From Cylicocyclus nassatus (lineage: Eukaryota; Nematoda; Chromadorea; Rhabditida; Strongylidae), in the NCBI GenBank assembly GCA_958299035.1, contig CATQJL010000223.1:4334359-4398358 (forward strand): a stretch of DNA of 64,000 nt. Direction: 5' to 3'. This document shows, in pieces, positions 54,139-64,000 of the stretch (the first letter of the stretch is position 1; each line of letters opens with the position of its first letter). A model generated the notes under the pieces. It did no database searches, had not been told where the DNA came from, and saw only the letters and a list, made by a program, of their open reading frames with translations. Both the position numbers and the translations under genes were made by a program.

Positions 54139-54827
54139 TTAGGTCGTTCCTTCGTTTACAGCATATTCAAAAGTTCATAAGTATCAAAGTTTCTTACTAA
54201 TTTGCTTGCTTTGTTACCCAAGAGAGCAAATTGTGCTATTTATGAGGCTACCTTAGCGGCATTCTATTAAGCAAACATTGCATAGGTAAAAGCGGTAGAA
54301 AAAAATTCTTCAAACCTCGATTTTTCTACGTTTGACCGTAAAAATCTGAAGCTTGCAAAGAAAATTGGAGGATCGGTATCACAGGTTTCATCACCTGCTC
54401 TCTAGTTGAGCAAAGCTTCTGATGGAAAGTCTTTATAAAAAGTTATGATTTTCGATAAAAATCACGGAAAATTATATTTGTTGTCTTGTACTGTTTGCTC
54501 AAAAATTATATCTTCCAGTAGAAATGATTGATCACTACAAACTCTGCACAGTCAGAAAGAGCAGCTAGTAAAACCTATAATACCAACTGCTCTGACATTG
54601 CAAGTTCAAGGTTTTTTTATGATCCCACACAGAAAAATCAAAACTTGAGTAATCTTTTTCTAGCACCTCTATTTGTGCTATATATGCTCAATGTAAAGTT
54701 CTTAATGTACGGCGGTAATGAAGAGCATGATTTGCTCTACAAAACAAAAATAGTATCAAGCAAAAATAGGTCATGAATTTTTGAAAATGGTGCGAAGTGG
54801 TGCGAACGACCTTTCAGGACGACCTAA
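54139..54827. mobile_element. mariner-like MITE, 689 bp
   Basis: TTAGGTCGTTCCTTCG at the left; the right end finishes TTTCAGGACGACCTAA with TA after it (54828-54829). The arms show patchy matches (ATATTCAAAAGTTCAT, GAGAGCAAATTGTGCT), so this is an old copy. Left flank CA. No coding capacity. Confidence 0.7.
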
Positions 54828-55418
54828 TATATAGTTCCGACGTACATAAAACTCATGCGTATCCTGATTCTCAGGAAGACCAGCAACGTTCTCATATTAC
54901 TCGTCCCGTGACACTCATCTCATTCGGGAAATTTGAGGTTTTTCGCAACGCTCAATCTATTTCATGACCAGTGATGAAAGTGCTCGTCTGGAGCGTTTTC
55001 ATAGGCTTTCTCGGAGCTCTTTTGCACTGTAGATCTTCCACTGATCTATGATTATTGTCTTTTTCTACAGCTTTTTTTACCTGAAAAGGGACATCCCCTA
55101 AAAATCGATATGTGAAAATTATGGTATAAGCTCTAATAAATTCACACTTTATGCTTCCATAATGAGATTCATTTTCAAACCTAGGAAGCACTTTTGATTA
55201 AATACAAATGAAGGCTTTTACGAACTAAATATAGGGTTCGATGCCTTACTTTTACCATACTCCCATTGTTTTTTATGGGGACGCTTCCATTTCTGTCCCT
55301 TGCATGACAATTCACTCTATTTTTATTTCCTCTATGGCGAAAGCGCGCAATACATTGTTTGGCAGAGATGAGTTACGATTGTCTTAGCTCTTGCTTCCCT
55401 TTGAATCTAACTGCCCAC

Positions 55419-55703
55419 TCACAACTCCGTAAAATCCTTATTTTTGCAGAGTTTCCTTCCTTTTCTTGAAATGTTGTCCGTCAAATGCTCAGTCATAGTT
55501 ACATAACTGTCATTTTTGACAAATAATCTGCTAACAAATGTTCGGAACAAATGTCCAGTCACATTATGAAGGCGCAACGAAGACTGTTTTTGCAGCCAAC
55601 ATTCCAGACGCTCAGAAAGAACGAGCGAGTGTTTGAAAACGAAATTCAGAGCTTTTTTTCTTCGTCGCTGAATGTCTCGTCTAACCACAAGTACAGGCAA
55701 CAT
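55419..55703 (-). CDS. 94-codon ORF with real ATG, unknown product
   Basis: Starts MLPVLVVRRDIQRRRKKALN and ends KNKDFTEL. Basic and hydrophilic, no membrane segment or signal peptide. An opposing plus-strand ORF with its own ATG (55551-55766, MSSHIMKAQRRLFLQPTFQT, ending in a hydrophobic tail) overlaps it almost fully, so at most one is real. I favour neither strongly. Confidence 0.3.
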   Translation of the reverse strand: MLPVLVVRRDIQRRRKKALNFVFKHSLVLSERLECWLQKQSSLRLHNVTGHLFRTFVSRLFVKNDSYVTMTEHLTDNISRKGRKLCKNKDFTEL

Positions 55704-55766
55704 TTGCGTTGTGTAATGTGCCAGCTAGTGCTCGTAGCAATATTTCAGCTGATAGCCTTGATCTAG

Positions 55767-56494
55767 TTGAACACTAAAAATTTTTTATCATGTGCTTTCC
55801 TTAGATTGCTAAGCCGGCTCCATCTTTTGAATTGGAGTGAAATTCTGATCGAAGTTAGCAGTTGTGCTTTCCCCCTTTCATAAGCTTTCATTCCATGGCT
55901 TTGACATAGACCACTGTACAAACTTGCCACCGCTAAAAATAAACAATTTTGCCAGACTAAACAAAGCCAAAGTGGACAATCAAATGGAACAGTGTTCCAT
56001 TCATTTTTTTTGTTTCTTGTGATGTGCTGTTAACTCAAATAATCGTATACCAAAGTATATGGGGTTCTCGGAAAATGTTTGGAAAACGCTTCCGTCATTT
56101 TATGTGCTCTTGTTATATTATTCCGTTCTCGTACTTCTATCCAGATCTCTAAAGGTGAAATCGTAAAGAAAAGTAGAATTTGCAATTTGTAGAGACGTCT
56201 AAACAGCATCAATTTCTCTCTTATGAACGACTAAATTGTTACTTTTTTAGCATTTTCTGCTCTTCACCGTTTCTCTTCATTAACGGTACACCAGCATCGC
56301 TGTTTTGTGCTTTAGAAGGAAGCGCATATCTTTCTACAGGCTATGTATATTGAATTAAATGAACTCGCTGACATCAGAGATATGATTTTCTAAATTTTGG
56401 TGCAAGCTTATGGACCTATTCAACAGAAAATCTGGCAATCCGCTGATGACAATCATTGTTTCTTATGCTGTTGATAATCAGCGCGCCTAAATAT
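55767..56494. other. no convincing feature
   Basis: AT-rich, short frames only. Confidence 0.35.
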
Positions 56495-56715
56495 CTAGTA
56501 AGGAACGGGACCTGTTACGGGGGCTGCGGTCAGCCTAGAAATCGCTTCGACAGCAGCCAAAAATCGGGGATCAGAATGAGCTGGCAATAGAAGATTGTCA
56601 ATTTTGTCTTGAAACAGTCCTCCTGTCAAGTTTCTTGCCGGAAACTTAGGCTCTCGTGTCCAGATTCTCCTCATAATGGATGTTGATAGCGAATAGGCGA
56701 ATAAATTAATCATCA
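56495..56715 (-). CDS. candidate terminal exon, 72 codons, unknown product
   Basis: After CTAAACTGTCAG, two split-codon bases lead into MINLFAYSLSTSIMRRIWTR, then REPKFPARNLTGGLFQDKID and DPRFLAAVEAISRLTAAPV before TAG. The composition is well balanced with Pro, Gly and acidic residues, which is unusual for this AT-rich DNA, and the acceptor is good. It could also be a complete short ORF from the ATG. One of the better coding candidates; no family recognised. Confidence 0.42.
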
Positions 56716-57163
56716 CTGACAGTTTAGAGTCTGTTACTTGTTTCTATAATTAGAGAGCTTATTGCGTTAGTAGATTGTTGCTACTCCATTGTTGATTAAC
56801 TCTTTCGAGAGAACTTTGGTTTATTGAATTCGAGTTTCCAAAGTATTTCGACGGATTTGGCTTAAGTCAAGTCACTATCTTGACAGACTCAATTACAAAG
56901 ACTCGTTAGACTTATCTCTTAGATTTGAACATGATCGTAGTGACTAAAGAAATGCTAAAGCCGATAATCTTGCGAAAAAGTTGATTGTGCAGAATGTCAC
57001 TGGAGTCAGTTGTATGCTTTTAATGCGAGACATTCATTGCTTTTACACCACTCTGATACGATTTTGCTGTACCGAATGGTAAACAACTACTGGCTTGTTT
57101 ACAGCATGCTTGCAATAAATGATTCGTCACAAAGTTCCGTGCTTGAGTTAGTTTAAACAATTC

Positions 57164-57349
57164 ATGAAACTCGTGGAAGAACATAGAGAACTTTTGTTAT
57201 GTGAGCTGCAACCAGCTACACCCTGCAGCCCCAGGAAGAATTATTCTCAACAATTATTGCGACTCAGTTCTCTTCCGCCTATTTTCTTAACCCGAGCCCC
57301 TACAAAATATTATATCTATGAGTGGAAAAACGTGCTCCAATCAAACTAG
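57164..57349 (+). CDS. 61-codon ORF with real ATG, unknown product
   Basis: Opens MKLVEEHRELLLCELQPATP and ends YYIYEWKNVLQSN. Hydrophilic, Pro-containing, no signal peptide. No splice signal is needed to explain it, but nothing else supports it. Ends at the edge of a possible hAT remnant. Confidence 0.3.
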   Translation: MKLVEEHRELLLCELQPATPCSPRKNYSQQLLRLSSLPPIFLTRAPTKYYIYEWKNVLQSN

Positions 57350-57424
57350 CGCAACTGGTGGCCCCACTAGAGGGAAGTCGTGATATTCTGCAGTATTGAG
57401 GGAGAATTCTGTCAAGGATATAAT

Positions 57425-57446
57425 ATTCCACCTCATGCCGAGCCCT
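57425..57446. mobile_element. solo end of the hAT-type MITE family
   Basis: TTCCACCTCATGCCGAGCCCT matches the right terminal repeat of the elements at 29536 and 52456. The rest of the element is absent or unrecognisable; GCGCAACTGGTGGCC near 57349 could be a decayed left end about 100 bp away. Confidence 0.6.
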
Positions 57447-57455
57447 CAATATGAA

Positions 57456-57678
57456 CTAAACGCCGTCGACCTGCGTACATGACGTAGTACGGCAGAAGTT
57501 GTACTCAATAATGCTACCTTTGGTCATATGACTGTTACGAATGTAAGACGAGCTTCTTAGGCAAACACCATATGTCACTCCCTGTCCTTGTAAATTTTGC
57601 ATCAAAAAACAACTTCCTTTCGTTTCTCCTTTCAAAAGCGCCGACACCAAATTTTCAAAATTCTCATGGATTAACATC
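57456..57678 (-). CDS. 74-codon ORF with real ATG, unknown product
   Basis: Opens MMLIHENFENLVSALLKGET, then KGSCFLMQNLQGQGVTYGVC, ending SCTQVDGV. Four Cys. No signal peptide or known domain. Stop lies 10 bp from the solo hAT end. Confidence 0.3.
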
Positions 57679-58895
57679 ATTCTTGTGTTCGTTTTTTAAA
57701 TACAGTGGTATTTTCTGACATTTGTATCTGAGGTTTTGTTTTCTAAAGATGGGAACTCGCAATTCGAATAGGTCCAAAGGTTATGCTTCTAATTACTCTT
57801 ATATATCCATTTTGAACTTTTGTGAATAATTGCCCATTATTTTGGAAGTCATTGAATTTATTCTGAGCAAATCCTCTACCAAAATTCTCGCTGAGATCAA
57901 GTTTGAGACTTCATTCTAAATGTTTTGATCCTATGTGTGTAGGGCACTCTAGCCTAACCCAAAACGGGTCGCGAAAATTACGAAAAAGCTCGTCTGAGAA
58001 AAAATTTTGCAAGCGAGTATTTTTTCCAGTGTGAACTATTAGATGGTTTTTTGGAAAGCAAATGGGAACTTTGCTAGCCACATCCGTTCATTTTTGCAAG
58101 AATCCCCTCCCACCTCCCCCTGAAGAAAATTTGTCGGACCGCCACCGAAAGTTTTATATAGCGATTGTTCCCATATAATGCAACTTAGATACAATATTCC
58201 ATTTATGGCATTTGGTTACCCTCAGCCCGTGCAATACCTATACATCTACCGTTTCTTGCGTCTTCTTCTATCGAAAGTTCCTTTGAAATGATTGTTTCGA
58301 GTTCGCGATTACGCAATCTGCTCTATACCTCGCCCCCCTTTGGTGCACAATATTCTAACTTTTTTATCCCATGACTGCATTGAAGAAATTTTGAAGACCT
58401 TGCTTACGCATTCACTTTCATTTTTGCTTGCCAATGGGTGAAATTCAGTGCTGTGCAGTTTCTTCTTCGCTAAACGGCTACAGTGCCTAGCGACCTCAAT
58501 TAAAATTTTTAGCGCTTTTCGCTTTTCCTAATTGGAGGATTTGTATATGCATTGATTGAGGAAGCTGGAGAACGTTCTTGAACATACTGCCGTGTGGTGG
58601 CCATCGTTTTGCTCGAGCTTGTATGAGCCCCTAGAACATTGGAAAGAAAGATTAAGAGTTTTTCTACCCTTCTCTGAAACCATATGGTATCAATTTATCT
58701 GAAAAATGAAAATTTTACCCTAGCTGAAGCATTTGCGGTGCAGATTTGTGCATTGATTTAGAGTCTTTTGACCAAAAATCTATCATATTTATGAGCATTG
58801 TCTTAATTTAAGCCTTTCATCGTCTTTTTCTTCATAAATATCCCATGTGTACAAATCCTTGTACCCATCTGTTCCATCTCTACTCTCTCTATTAG
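57679..58895. other. no convincing feature
   Basis: AT-rich; C-rich stretch CCCCTCCCACCTCCCCCTG near 58105. No exon or repeat supported. Confidence 0.35.
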
Positions 58896-59060
58896 GATTG
58901 TGTTCTGGGATTGTTCTACGCTGCGGTAAAGAATGCAATTTCGCTATTTGCATCGTTTAAGTCAGAAACAGCAGCCATTCATTCTCATTCTACTCATTTT
59001 GTGCGTTTCATTGGCTCCATCTCTGATGAAAATGAAAATTCTCGAGCGTCTGTGTCTGCG
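58896..59060 (+). CDS. candidate 165-base internal exon, unknown product
   Basis: Preceded by a long pyrimidine tract ending CTCTCTCTATTAG and followed by GCG|GTGAGTG. Exactly 55 codons are open between them, phase 0 in and out: DCVLGLFYAAVKNAISLFAS, FKSETAAIHSHSTHFVRF, then ISDENENSRASVSA. The first part is hydrophobic and could be the edge of a membrane segment; the end is acidic and Ser-rich, like a cytoplasmic linker. It lies 440 bp before a GC-rich block with further open frames on the same strand, but no phase-matching join was found. Strongest single internal exon in the window. Confidence 0.45.
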
Positions 59061-59498
59061 GTGAGTGTGAGAGAAAGAGCGGGTGTGCTCTATATGCTTT
59101 ATATTACTTTATGAGGTTGTTATCATGTTTTGCTCTGATTTTTTAGCAAATTTGACAGGATAGAATTTTGACACAAAGATGAGCAAGTGTTTTTGACAGC
59201 AAAGATTTAACGAAAATTTGACTGCCTCTCTTGTGGCGAAAAATGACGATATTTTACACTATCTGCCCTTTTCTTGCATTATGCGTCTTGCTGTTTCAGT
59301 TTAGAACAGTTCGGCAACTTCCCTTTTCAAACATCCCTTGCACTTCCTCACATAACTAGTTGGGGGGTTGAACTTGAGCTGACTTAATGAATTTTTTGCT
59401 TCCTTTATTGTCGATTATGTCCGAAGTACTTTCATTGATTGTTCTAGATGTAGCTGCCTTGTGCGACCGAACGAAATGAAACAAACTTGTACTGATCT

Positions 59499-60090
59499 AT
59501 GATTTCTTACATCTCGTCCCGTCGTGTACGAGTTCTGCCACGTTACCGTATCCGCCATTATCGGCTACCGTTTTGTTTGGCTCCAGATGGTTGCATGAAG
59601 ACGGCGGTGTTCGGACGCGACTCAGGCGAAGGCCCGTCGGCCTGCGGCGCACCGTCGTTGACGTTCACACCGCCGGCGACGTTGGCGCCGAACCATCAAC
59701 GTCGTGCAACGGGTTCCGTCGGCGGTCGTCCGCACTCCAGACGCACAAGTCGAATGCAGAATGTGGGTTTAGTGCAAGTTTACTCTGTTGCTATCTTGTA
59801 TTTTATGTAATTGCGGACTTTTTCGCGTAAATGCTACTGCTGGACGAAGGCGCAGGAATCACAGGCGCGAGCGCGGTTTTTTCCCTTGGGGCGCAAACGC
59901 GCAGGGTTCAGAACAATATGGCCGTGCCGCGCCGCCTTCGCGACGCTCCACTAAATTTGCTAATTCGCCTTCATCCGGCAATAGCTTAACTCAGGGACTC
60001 GCACCGTGCGGGCGGCCAGCGACGAACTTACAATCGCTCGTTGGTGTGTGCGATTGTACGGTCGTCAAGGGCCGTTAGCACGGTTAACGT
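59499..60090 (+). CDS. candidate GC-rich coding block (two possible exons)
   Basis: GC rises sharply here. A frame to about 59762 (possible start MKTAVFGRDSGEGPSACGAP after GTTTGGCTCCAG) is Pro/Thr/Arg-rich and ends HSRRTSRMQN before a weak GTGGGT donor; RRATGS and SRRTS look like basophilic kinase sites. A second frame after CAAACGCGCAG at 59902 reads GSEQYGRAAPPSRRSTKFAN, then SPSSGNSLTQGLAPCGRPAT. Both resemble disordered linker sequence. Alternate frames are open too because the region is GC-rich, so this may be a CpG-rich regulatory or repeat-derived block instead. Confidence 0.28.
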
Positions 60091-60450
60091 GGGGCGCCCG
60101 CACGGTTTCTAATGCTCGCCGCTTGCGCGGGGAAGGTCGGCCGCTCGCTTGCTGCTGGAGTAGGTTTATATGGGGTATTTTAACCATTTTTCTTAGGTAT
60201 GTTAAGCATTTTCACATCCTGCGAACACGGACTAATGCCTGCCGCACTACCCAAACTTTCCATGGAGAAGCCCCATCACTCTTGATAACTGTAGCCTCAC
60301 GCAGGTTCATTCCAGCTTTGCGGTGAAGGGAAATGTTGATAACACGATAGTCGACGCTTAGCCAGCATAAACGCTGCGTCGTATCTCATGCAGGTACCGT
60401 TTACGCTCACAGTGTGTGAAAACAATGAGCCGAAGGTAGAGGTCACTGTT

Positions 60451-60700
60451 GGCCGCTTGCACGGGCAAATGTTTGCCGCCCGATCGAACGGACACATTGC
60501 CTGCCGCTTGCACGGTCGGTTATATTGCGTACCGATTGCGCGGCGAGATTGCCTGCCGCTTGTACGATCAAGTGATTGCTGGCCGATCGTGCGGACGCAT
60601 TGCCTGCCGCTTGCACGGTCGATTTTATTGCGTGCCGATCGAACGGGTAGACTGTCTTCCGCTTGCACGGCATTTTTATTGTTGACCGCACGCACGGTAC
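60451..60700. repeat. 51-52-bp minisatellite built on CCG-N6-CGG
   Basis: Five dimeric units. CCG-N6-CGG begins at 60453, 60480, 60504, 60532, 60583, 60607, 60635, 60659 and 60686, with a mutated copy at 60556, at alternating spacings of 27-28 and 24 bp. One half-unit has CTTGCA in the centre, the other ATCGAA, ATTGCG or ATCGTG. Isolated extra copies lie at 60004 and 60747. Open frames across the array on both strands (127 and 132 codons) are a result of its 51-bp period and GC content. Confidence 0.92.
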
Positions 60701-60758
60701 ATCAAAAACTATGCAGTGCGCTCAGGCGGAGGAGCTTTGATGAGGACCGCCCGCACGG

Positions 60759-61692
60759 CGCGAATCCCTGAGAAGTTATTGACATACCTTCAATCATACG
60801 CTACGGCGTTCTAGAATTATGTTATACAGATTCCATTACCATGGCTCTTTCTCTTTCAATCAATTTTTCTGAATTAATCTACCACAATTACATCTGTCGC
60901 TGGTATAAAATCATATGAATGTCCACACATACGACCAGTAATATTCTAAGTACAAAAACAGTTTGAATTAATAAGTTCCTTCAATATTTCTTTGAATACT
61001 TCTTGGCAAATGTATCACGCAACATTTTTTGTACAGAAAGATTTGAAGTTATCACGCGTGATGCTATTTTTAGATCTATAGTCACACTTTTCTTCAATCT
61101 TCAAGTTCTTTTCTTACAACATGCCAAGTTGAGAGCAGTTTTTCTAATCTGATAGCTATAAAAGACATATCATCATATTGTATTACTTCTCTTCCTTGAT
61201 TTTCTGTTTCAATTATCCATTTCACGAATAGATGCAAGATCTCATTGGGTTCAGAGAGCATAGAACTGAAGAGAATCCATAAGTTGCATTGATGGAAGAT
61301 GGTATTTTTTAAATATGGAGATCGTTGGAAAACTGCAATATTCTTGAGAACTAAGAGGGGCTAGCAGTGCATTCAAACTTAGGAAAATTTGGCGTTTACC
61401 AGCGCACAAAACACCTTCTATAACAATCCAAAAATCTAAAACCACAAATAAAACAACTTCATCTTCGTCGTCAATGGCGTTATCAAATTTTGCGCGCAAA
61501 TGAGGTAGCCTGACATTAATTGGGTTTAATTACGCGATGGCAGTTACGCATTCGTTGACGTCATTTGTACGAATGTGGATGCATTCGTGGCAGTTTGATC
61601 CAGCATTGGCTTTCTTATGGGTTCGCGAGTGTTTCCGTCAGGGGGCTCGTTTACTGCTTTGCCGCTACTTGATTGACTTTTTTCTATAGCAG
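60759..61692. other. no convincing feature
   Basis: AT-rich; 82-codon minus frame at 61251-61499 without splice support. Confidence 0.35.
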
Positions 61693-61926
61693 ATGATTTA
61701 CATTCTCACCTGCTCGTCATCTAACTGCGGTAACCACATTACAGGGGCGATTTCGCTTAGCAAGACTCAACTCACAATAGCCACAATCCCCAAAGACGGA
61801 TTACACGGATGTCGCCCGCGTCTACAGCTCTGCTTTCTTCAGCAATATTTTTCTTTGAAACTCCCTAGAGACAAAGTATGCAAGAGTGGATTAGTTTCGA
61901 AGAAAAATTGCGTTTACCCAACCTAG
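61693..61926 (+). CDS. candidate terminal exon, 77 codons, unknown product
   Basis: Directly after GACTTTTTTCTATAGCAG, a good acceptor, the frame starts MIYILTCSSSNCGNHITGAI and continues SLSKTQLTIATIPKDGLHGC to a stop after KKNCVYPT. Several Cys, some Lys/Arg, no signal peptide. The ATG could be a genuine start if the intron is in the 5' leader. The minus strand offers a short alternative (MWLPQLDDEQ before GTGAGA). Confidence 0.38.
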   Translation: MIYILTCSSSNCGNHITGAISLSKTQLTIATIPKDGLHGCRPRLQLCFLQQYFSLKLPRDKVCKSGLVSKKNCVYPT

Positions 61927-62127
61927 AAGAAAAGAGCCTTGGCACTTGGTTGTAAATTGATATTATGACGTTTTCTAGGTGACAGGCCCAGGTATCTAAT
62001 TTCTAATGAGCTGTTGTGAACAAGAGGGTGACGCTGCAAATGTTTTGATCAGAGCTTGACCCTAATTTCGGATCTGCGAAATTCAGAGTGAATTCAGTAT
62101 TGTTTGACCTGTTGCGATGACCAATTG

Positions 62128-62185
62128 AAATCAGCGCGCGACTGTCCGTTGCAGATCTGACGAATCATAGATCAGCGCGCACTGT
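62128..62185. repeat. short direct repeat ATCAGCGCGC(G)ACTGT
   Basis: Two near-identical copies about 42 bp apart in otherwise AT-rich DNA. Meaning unknown. Confidence 0.6.
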
Positions 62186-63300
62186 ACAAAGTACCGTAAC
62201 CCTGCGGTTTACCTGGCCGCTAATCGTTGTTTTCATATGGCTTATTATAAATGTCCCAACTGTGATAAGCAAGTAGTCTATCAAGAACAAAAGTAAGGCG
62301 GTAATCTTCTACATGATTATTTTGGTTTCATGCGTCCCTTCTACTTGCTTATTGAGATTTGGTTACCATTTCTCGCGAACTTTCTTTCGTAATCGAGCTA
62401 TATACTAGTGCATGTGTGAAGATAGGAAAAATACTTCCCATGCGCTGTCCAATTTCCTCCCTTTGGCATATAAGTCGCGATTGAAGATGCGATAGAAAAA
62501 AATTGCAGACTCGCGTCGAGACTCCACAGCTTGCTCCAGATTTAACGCTAGCAATCCTTTTGAGTTTGCTCTCTTTCCGTTCAATTTGCTCGGAGCATTT
62601 TTGAATTCCCCTTGTTGGTATGTTCCAGTCATTTTCATTCTCATCTCATTTCATTACGAGCTCGTGACGAAATGACTGACTCATTGTAAAAATGCTGTTG
62701 CGCTGAATTTTTTTACTCTGCTTAGGCGATACCACTTTCCATGGCAGTCTGTTTGACATAAATTGTTTTGAGGTGTAACAATTTTTCTTGAACTACAACA
62801 TTTTTTGTAATCTCGTTTTTGGAAAGGGTAAAACTACATAAGTCGTGCAGTTTTTTACTAGAGCATTTCTGCATTACATAGGATAGCTAATTGAATTACC
62901 TATTTGATGCTCAATCATAATGGGGCGCTTTTGCGAGTATGTTGTGTTTTACTGAAGCGCCTTTGTCTTCCAAATCGAATAAACGTAGAAAATAGAGATT
63001 GTGAATGGACAAGCTGATCTACGTAATACTAGTAAACTCTTTTTAGGATGGACTAAGTTTGAACCATTACTAAATTTGAGCGCGAATGACGCGAATACTG
63101 GTATATCTGCTTGCTTCAAAGTGACAACTTTATCAGAAAAACGTTTCTTTTCGCCTGACGCAGAGGAATACATAATTCATAACCCAATCGAAACTGCAAA
63201 AAGAAAATACATGTAGCAGTCTCTGAGGTGACAAGAAGTAAGCAGATGAAATCGAGACTTGGCAAATAATTTTTCAACCAGGAAAAACTTTAACTCAAAT
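62186..63300. other. no convincing feature
   Basis: AT-rich with frames of 71-79 codons on both strands lacking further support. Confidence 0.35.
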
Positions 63301-63454
63301 GAGCGCAGCGCGCCGCGCTACTTAGGTTATGGGACTACATTCAGTGTAGATCGACTAGCATCGCACCACACTATTTCTGGGCTTTGTGGAAAATAGAACC
63401 GAGGCCAAAGCCTTAATTTGGTCGCACGTCAATCTGCATTACCAGCACTGGTAA

Positions 63455-63957
63455 TTGTGGCCAGCAAAGCACGTGTTTCGATTCGTAACTAAGCATCGTG
63501 GCTGTGCTGCTGTCGTCTTCGCGGTAGGCCTTTGCCTAGGCCGAAATGGCTTTGCGTTCACAAGGTGCGTGTATGATGATTTCAAGCTTCAAAATAGTGT
63601 ATGTACTACAACTTCATTTACCGCTTTACGCGCACTTCCGTTGCTTTTGCTGTGCGCGAATTGCGCCCTCAAGGCTTTATGGCATTACGAATGCTATTAG
63701 CGCGGCGCTCACGGCAACTGCTCCAGAAGACGTCGTGTCACTCACGGTGTCACTACCTCTTTTTCTATTCTCCCTTATCGTTAGTATCTACTCGTTCTTC
63801 GCTCTCTCATGACATCGTCCTCGTTCTGAATCCTGTCTCCAACCTCAGCTGGACGGTCGGCTACGCAACTCGGCGCTACCATAGCCACATGCGTCTCTAT
63901 GGTCTACCCGCCAAATCGATCCACGAATCGGAAACTCACGCAGCTTCTCATCAATAA
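63455..63957 (+). CDS. candidate coding block at the right edge, unknown product
   Basis: GC-richer DNA with a 118-codon plus frame (63601-63957) that reads YRFTRTSVAFAVRELRPQGF, then basic RMLLARRSRQLLQKT, and ends ...SHMRLYGLPAKSIHESE. No comparable minus frame exists. Overlapping plus frames (63455-63700, 63546-63812) contain hydrophobic runs, and AAG|GTGCGT at 63565 could be a donor. The gene, if any, probably extends beyond the window. No family recognised. Confidence 0.3.
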
Positions 63958-64000
63958 TGGATACATACAGGTTGTTTGTATTTTATTCTTTCTTCTTTTC

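Noticed and set aside
60297..60771. 127-132-codon frames on both strands
   Set aside because: They arise from the 51-bp, GC-rich minisatellite, which keeps all frames open.
61501..61508. TGAGGTAG, the let-7 seed
   Set aside because: The rest of the mature sequence is absent and no precursor hairpin can be formed.
61523..61533. GGTTTAATTAC resembles the start of the nematode SL1 spliced leader
   Set aside because: Only 11 bases match, the following bases (GCGATGG) do not, and no Sm site or snRNA fold follows.
1..64000. tRNA, rRNA and CRISPR arrays
   Set aside because: I looked for T-arm consensus, rRNA-like conserved blocks and spaced direct repeats and found none that hold up.

Overview
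This looks like a window of nuclear DNA from an invertebrate, most probably a nematode. It is AT-rich and shows no bacterial operon structure. Open frames are short, and possible introns carry nematode-style borders (GTRAGT donors, T-rich tracts ending in TTTCAG-like acceptors). Between 25 and 30 percent of the window is non-autonomous transposons and inverted repeats. The clade is my inference; no rRNA, tRNA, mitochondrial gene or strongly conserved protein is present to fix it.

Gene content is weak. The number of open frames of 60 codons or more is about what random DNA of this composition would give, so an open frame alone proves little. I list frames only when something else supports them: a good acceptor, a good donor, agreement of reading phase between two exons, a real ATG with a signal peptide, or raised GC. 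None matches a protein family I can name, apart from two broken pieces that look like the tail of a mariner-type transposase and one possible zinc-finger relic. The best candidates are two-exon models near 4.1-4.6, 6.7-7.0, 34.6-35.0, 35.0-35.2 and 42.7-43.2 kb and single exons near 13.4, 28.4, 44.3, 56.6 and 59.0 kb. All need transcript support.

The clear content is mobile. Nine foldback or MITE elements end in variants of TTAGGTYG with TA targets (mariner-like). Two of them are copies of one roughly 1-kb family in opposite orientation, and one is 1.76 kb long. A 4,352-bp foldback at 30.1-34.4 kb has near-identical 866-bp arms that each carry four about 170-bp tandem repeats. There are three hAT-type MITEs (one with a perfect 8-bp target duplication) plus a solo end, a TTAA-flanked element, Tc1-like MITEs and a Helitron-like element at 8.0-9.2 kb filled with two opposed minisatellite arrays. 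Several short perfect hairpins are present, including three in a row inside a 481-bp element at 35.9-36.4 kb.

Layout: 0-10 kb, inverted repeats, small gene candidates and the Helitron; 10-19 kb, candidate exons and the first mariner-like MITE; 19.6-24 kb, a MITE cluster; 24-29.3 kb, candidate exons and a mariner-like foldback; 29.5-39 kb, hAT, the giant foldback, two convergent exon pairs, the hairpin element and two mariner-like elements; 39-58 kb, sparse DNA with MITEs and ORFs; 58.9-60.8 kb, a GC-rich block with a 51-52-bp minisatellite built on CCG-N6-CGG; 61-64 kb, sparse DNA with a GC-richer ORF at the right edge. I see no sign that the candidate genes form a pathway.
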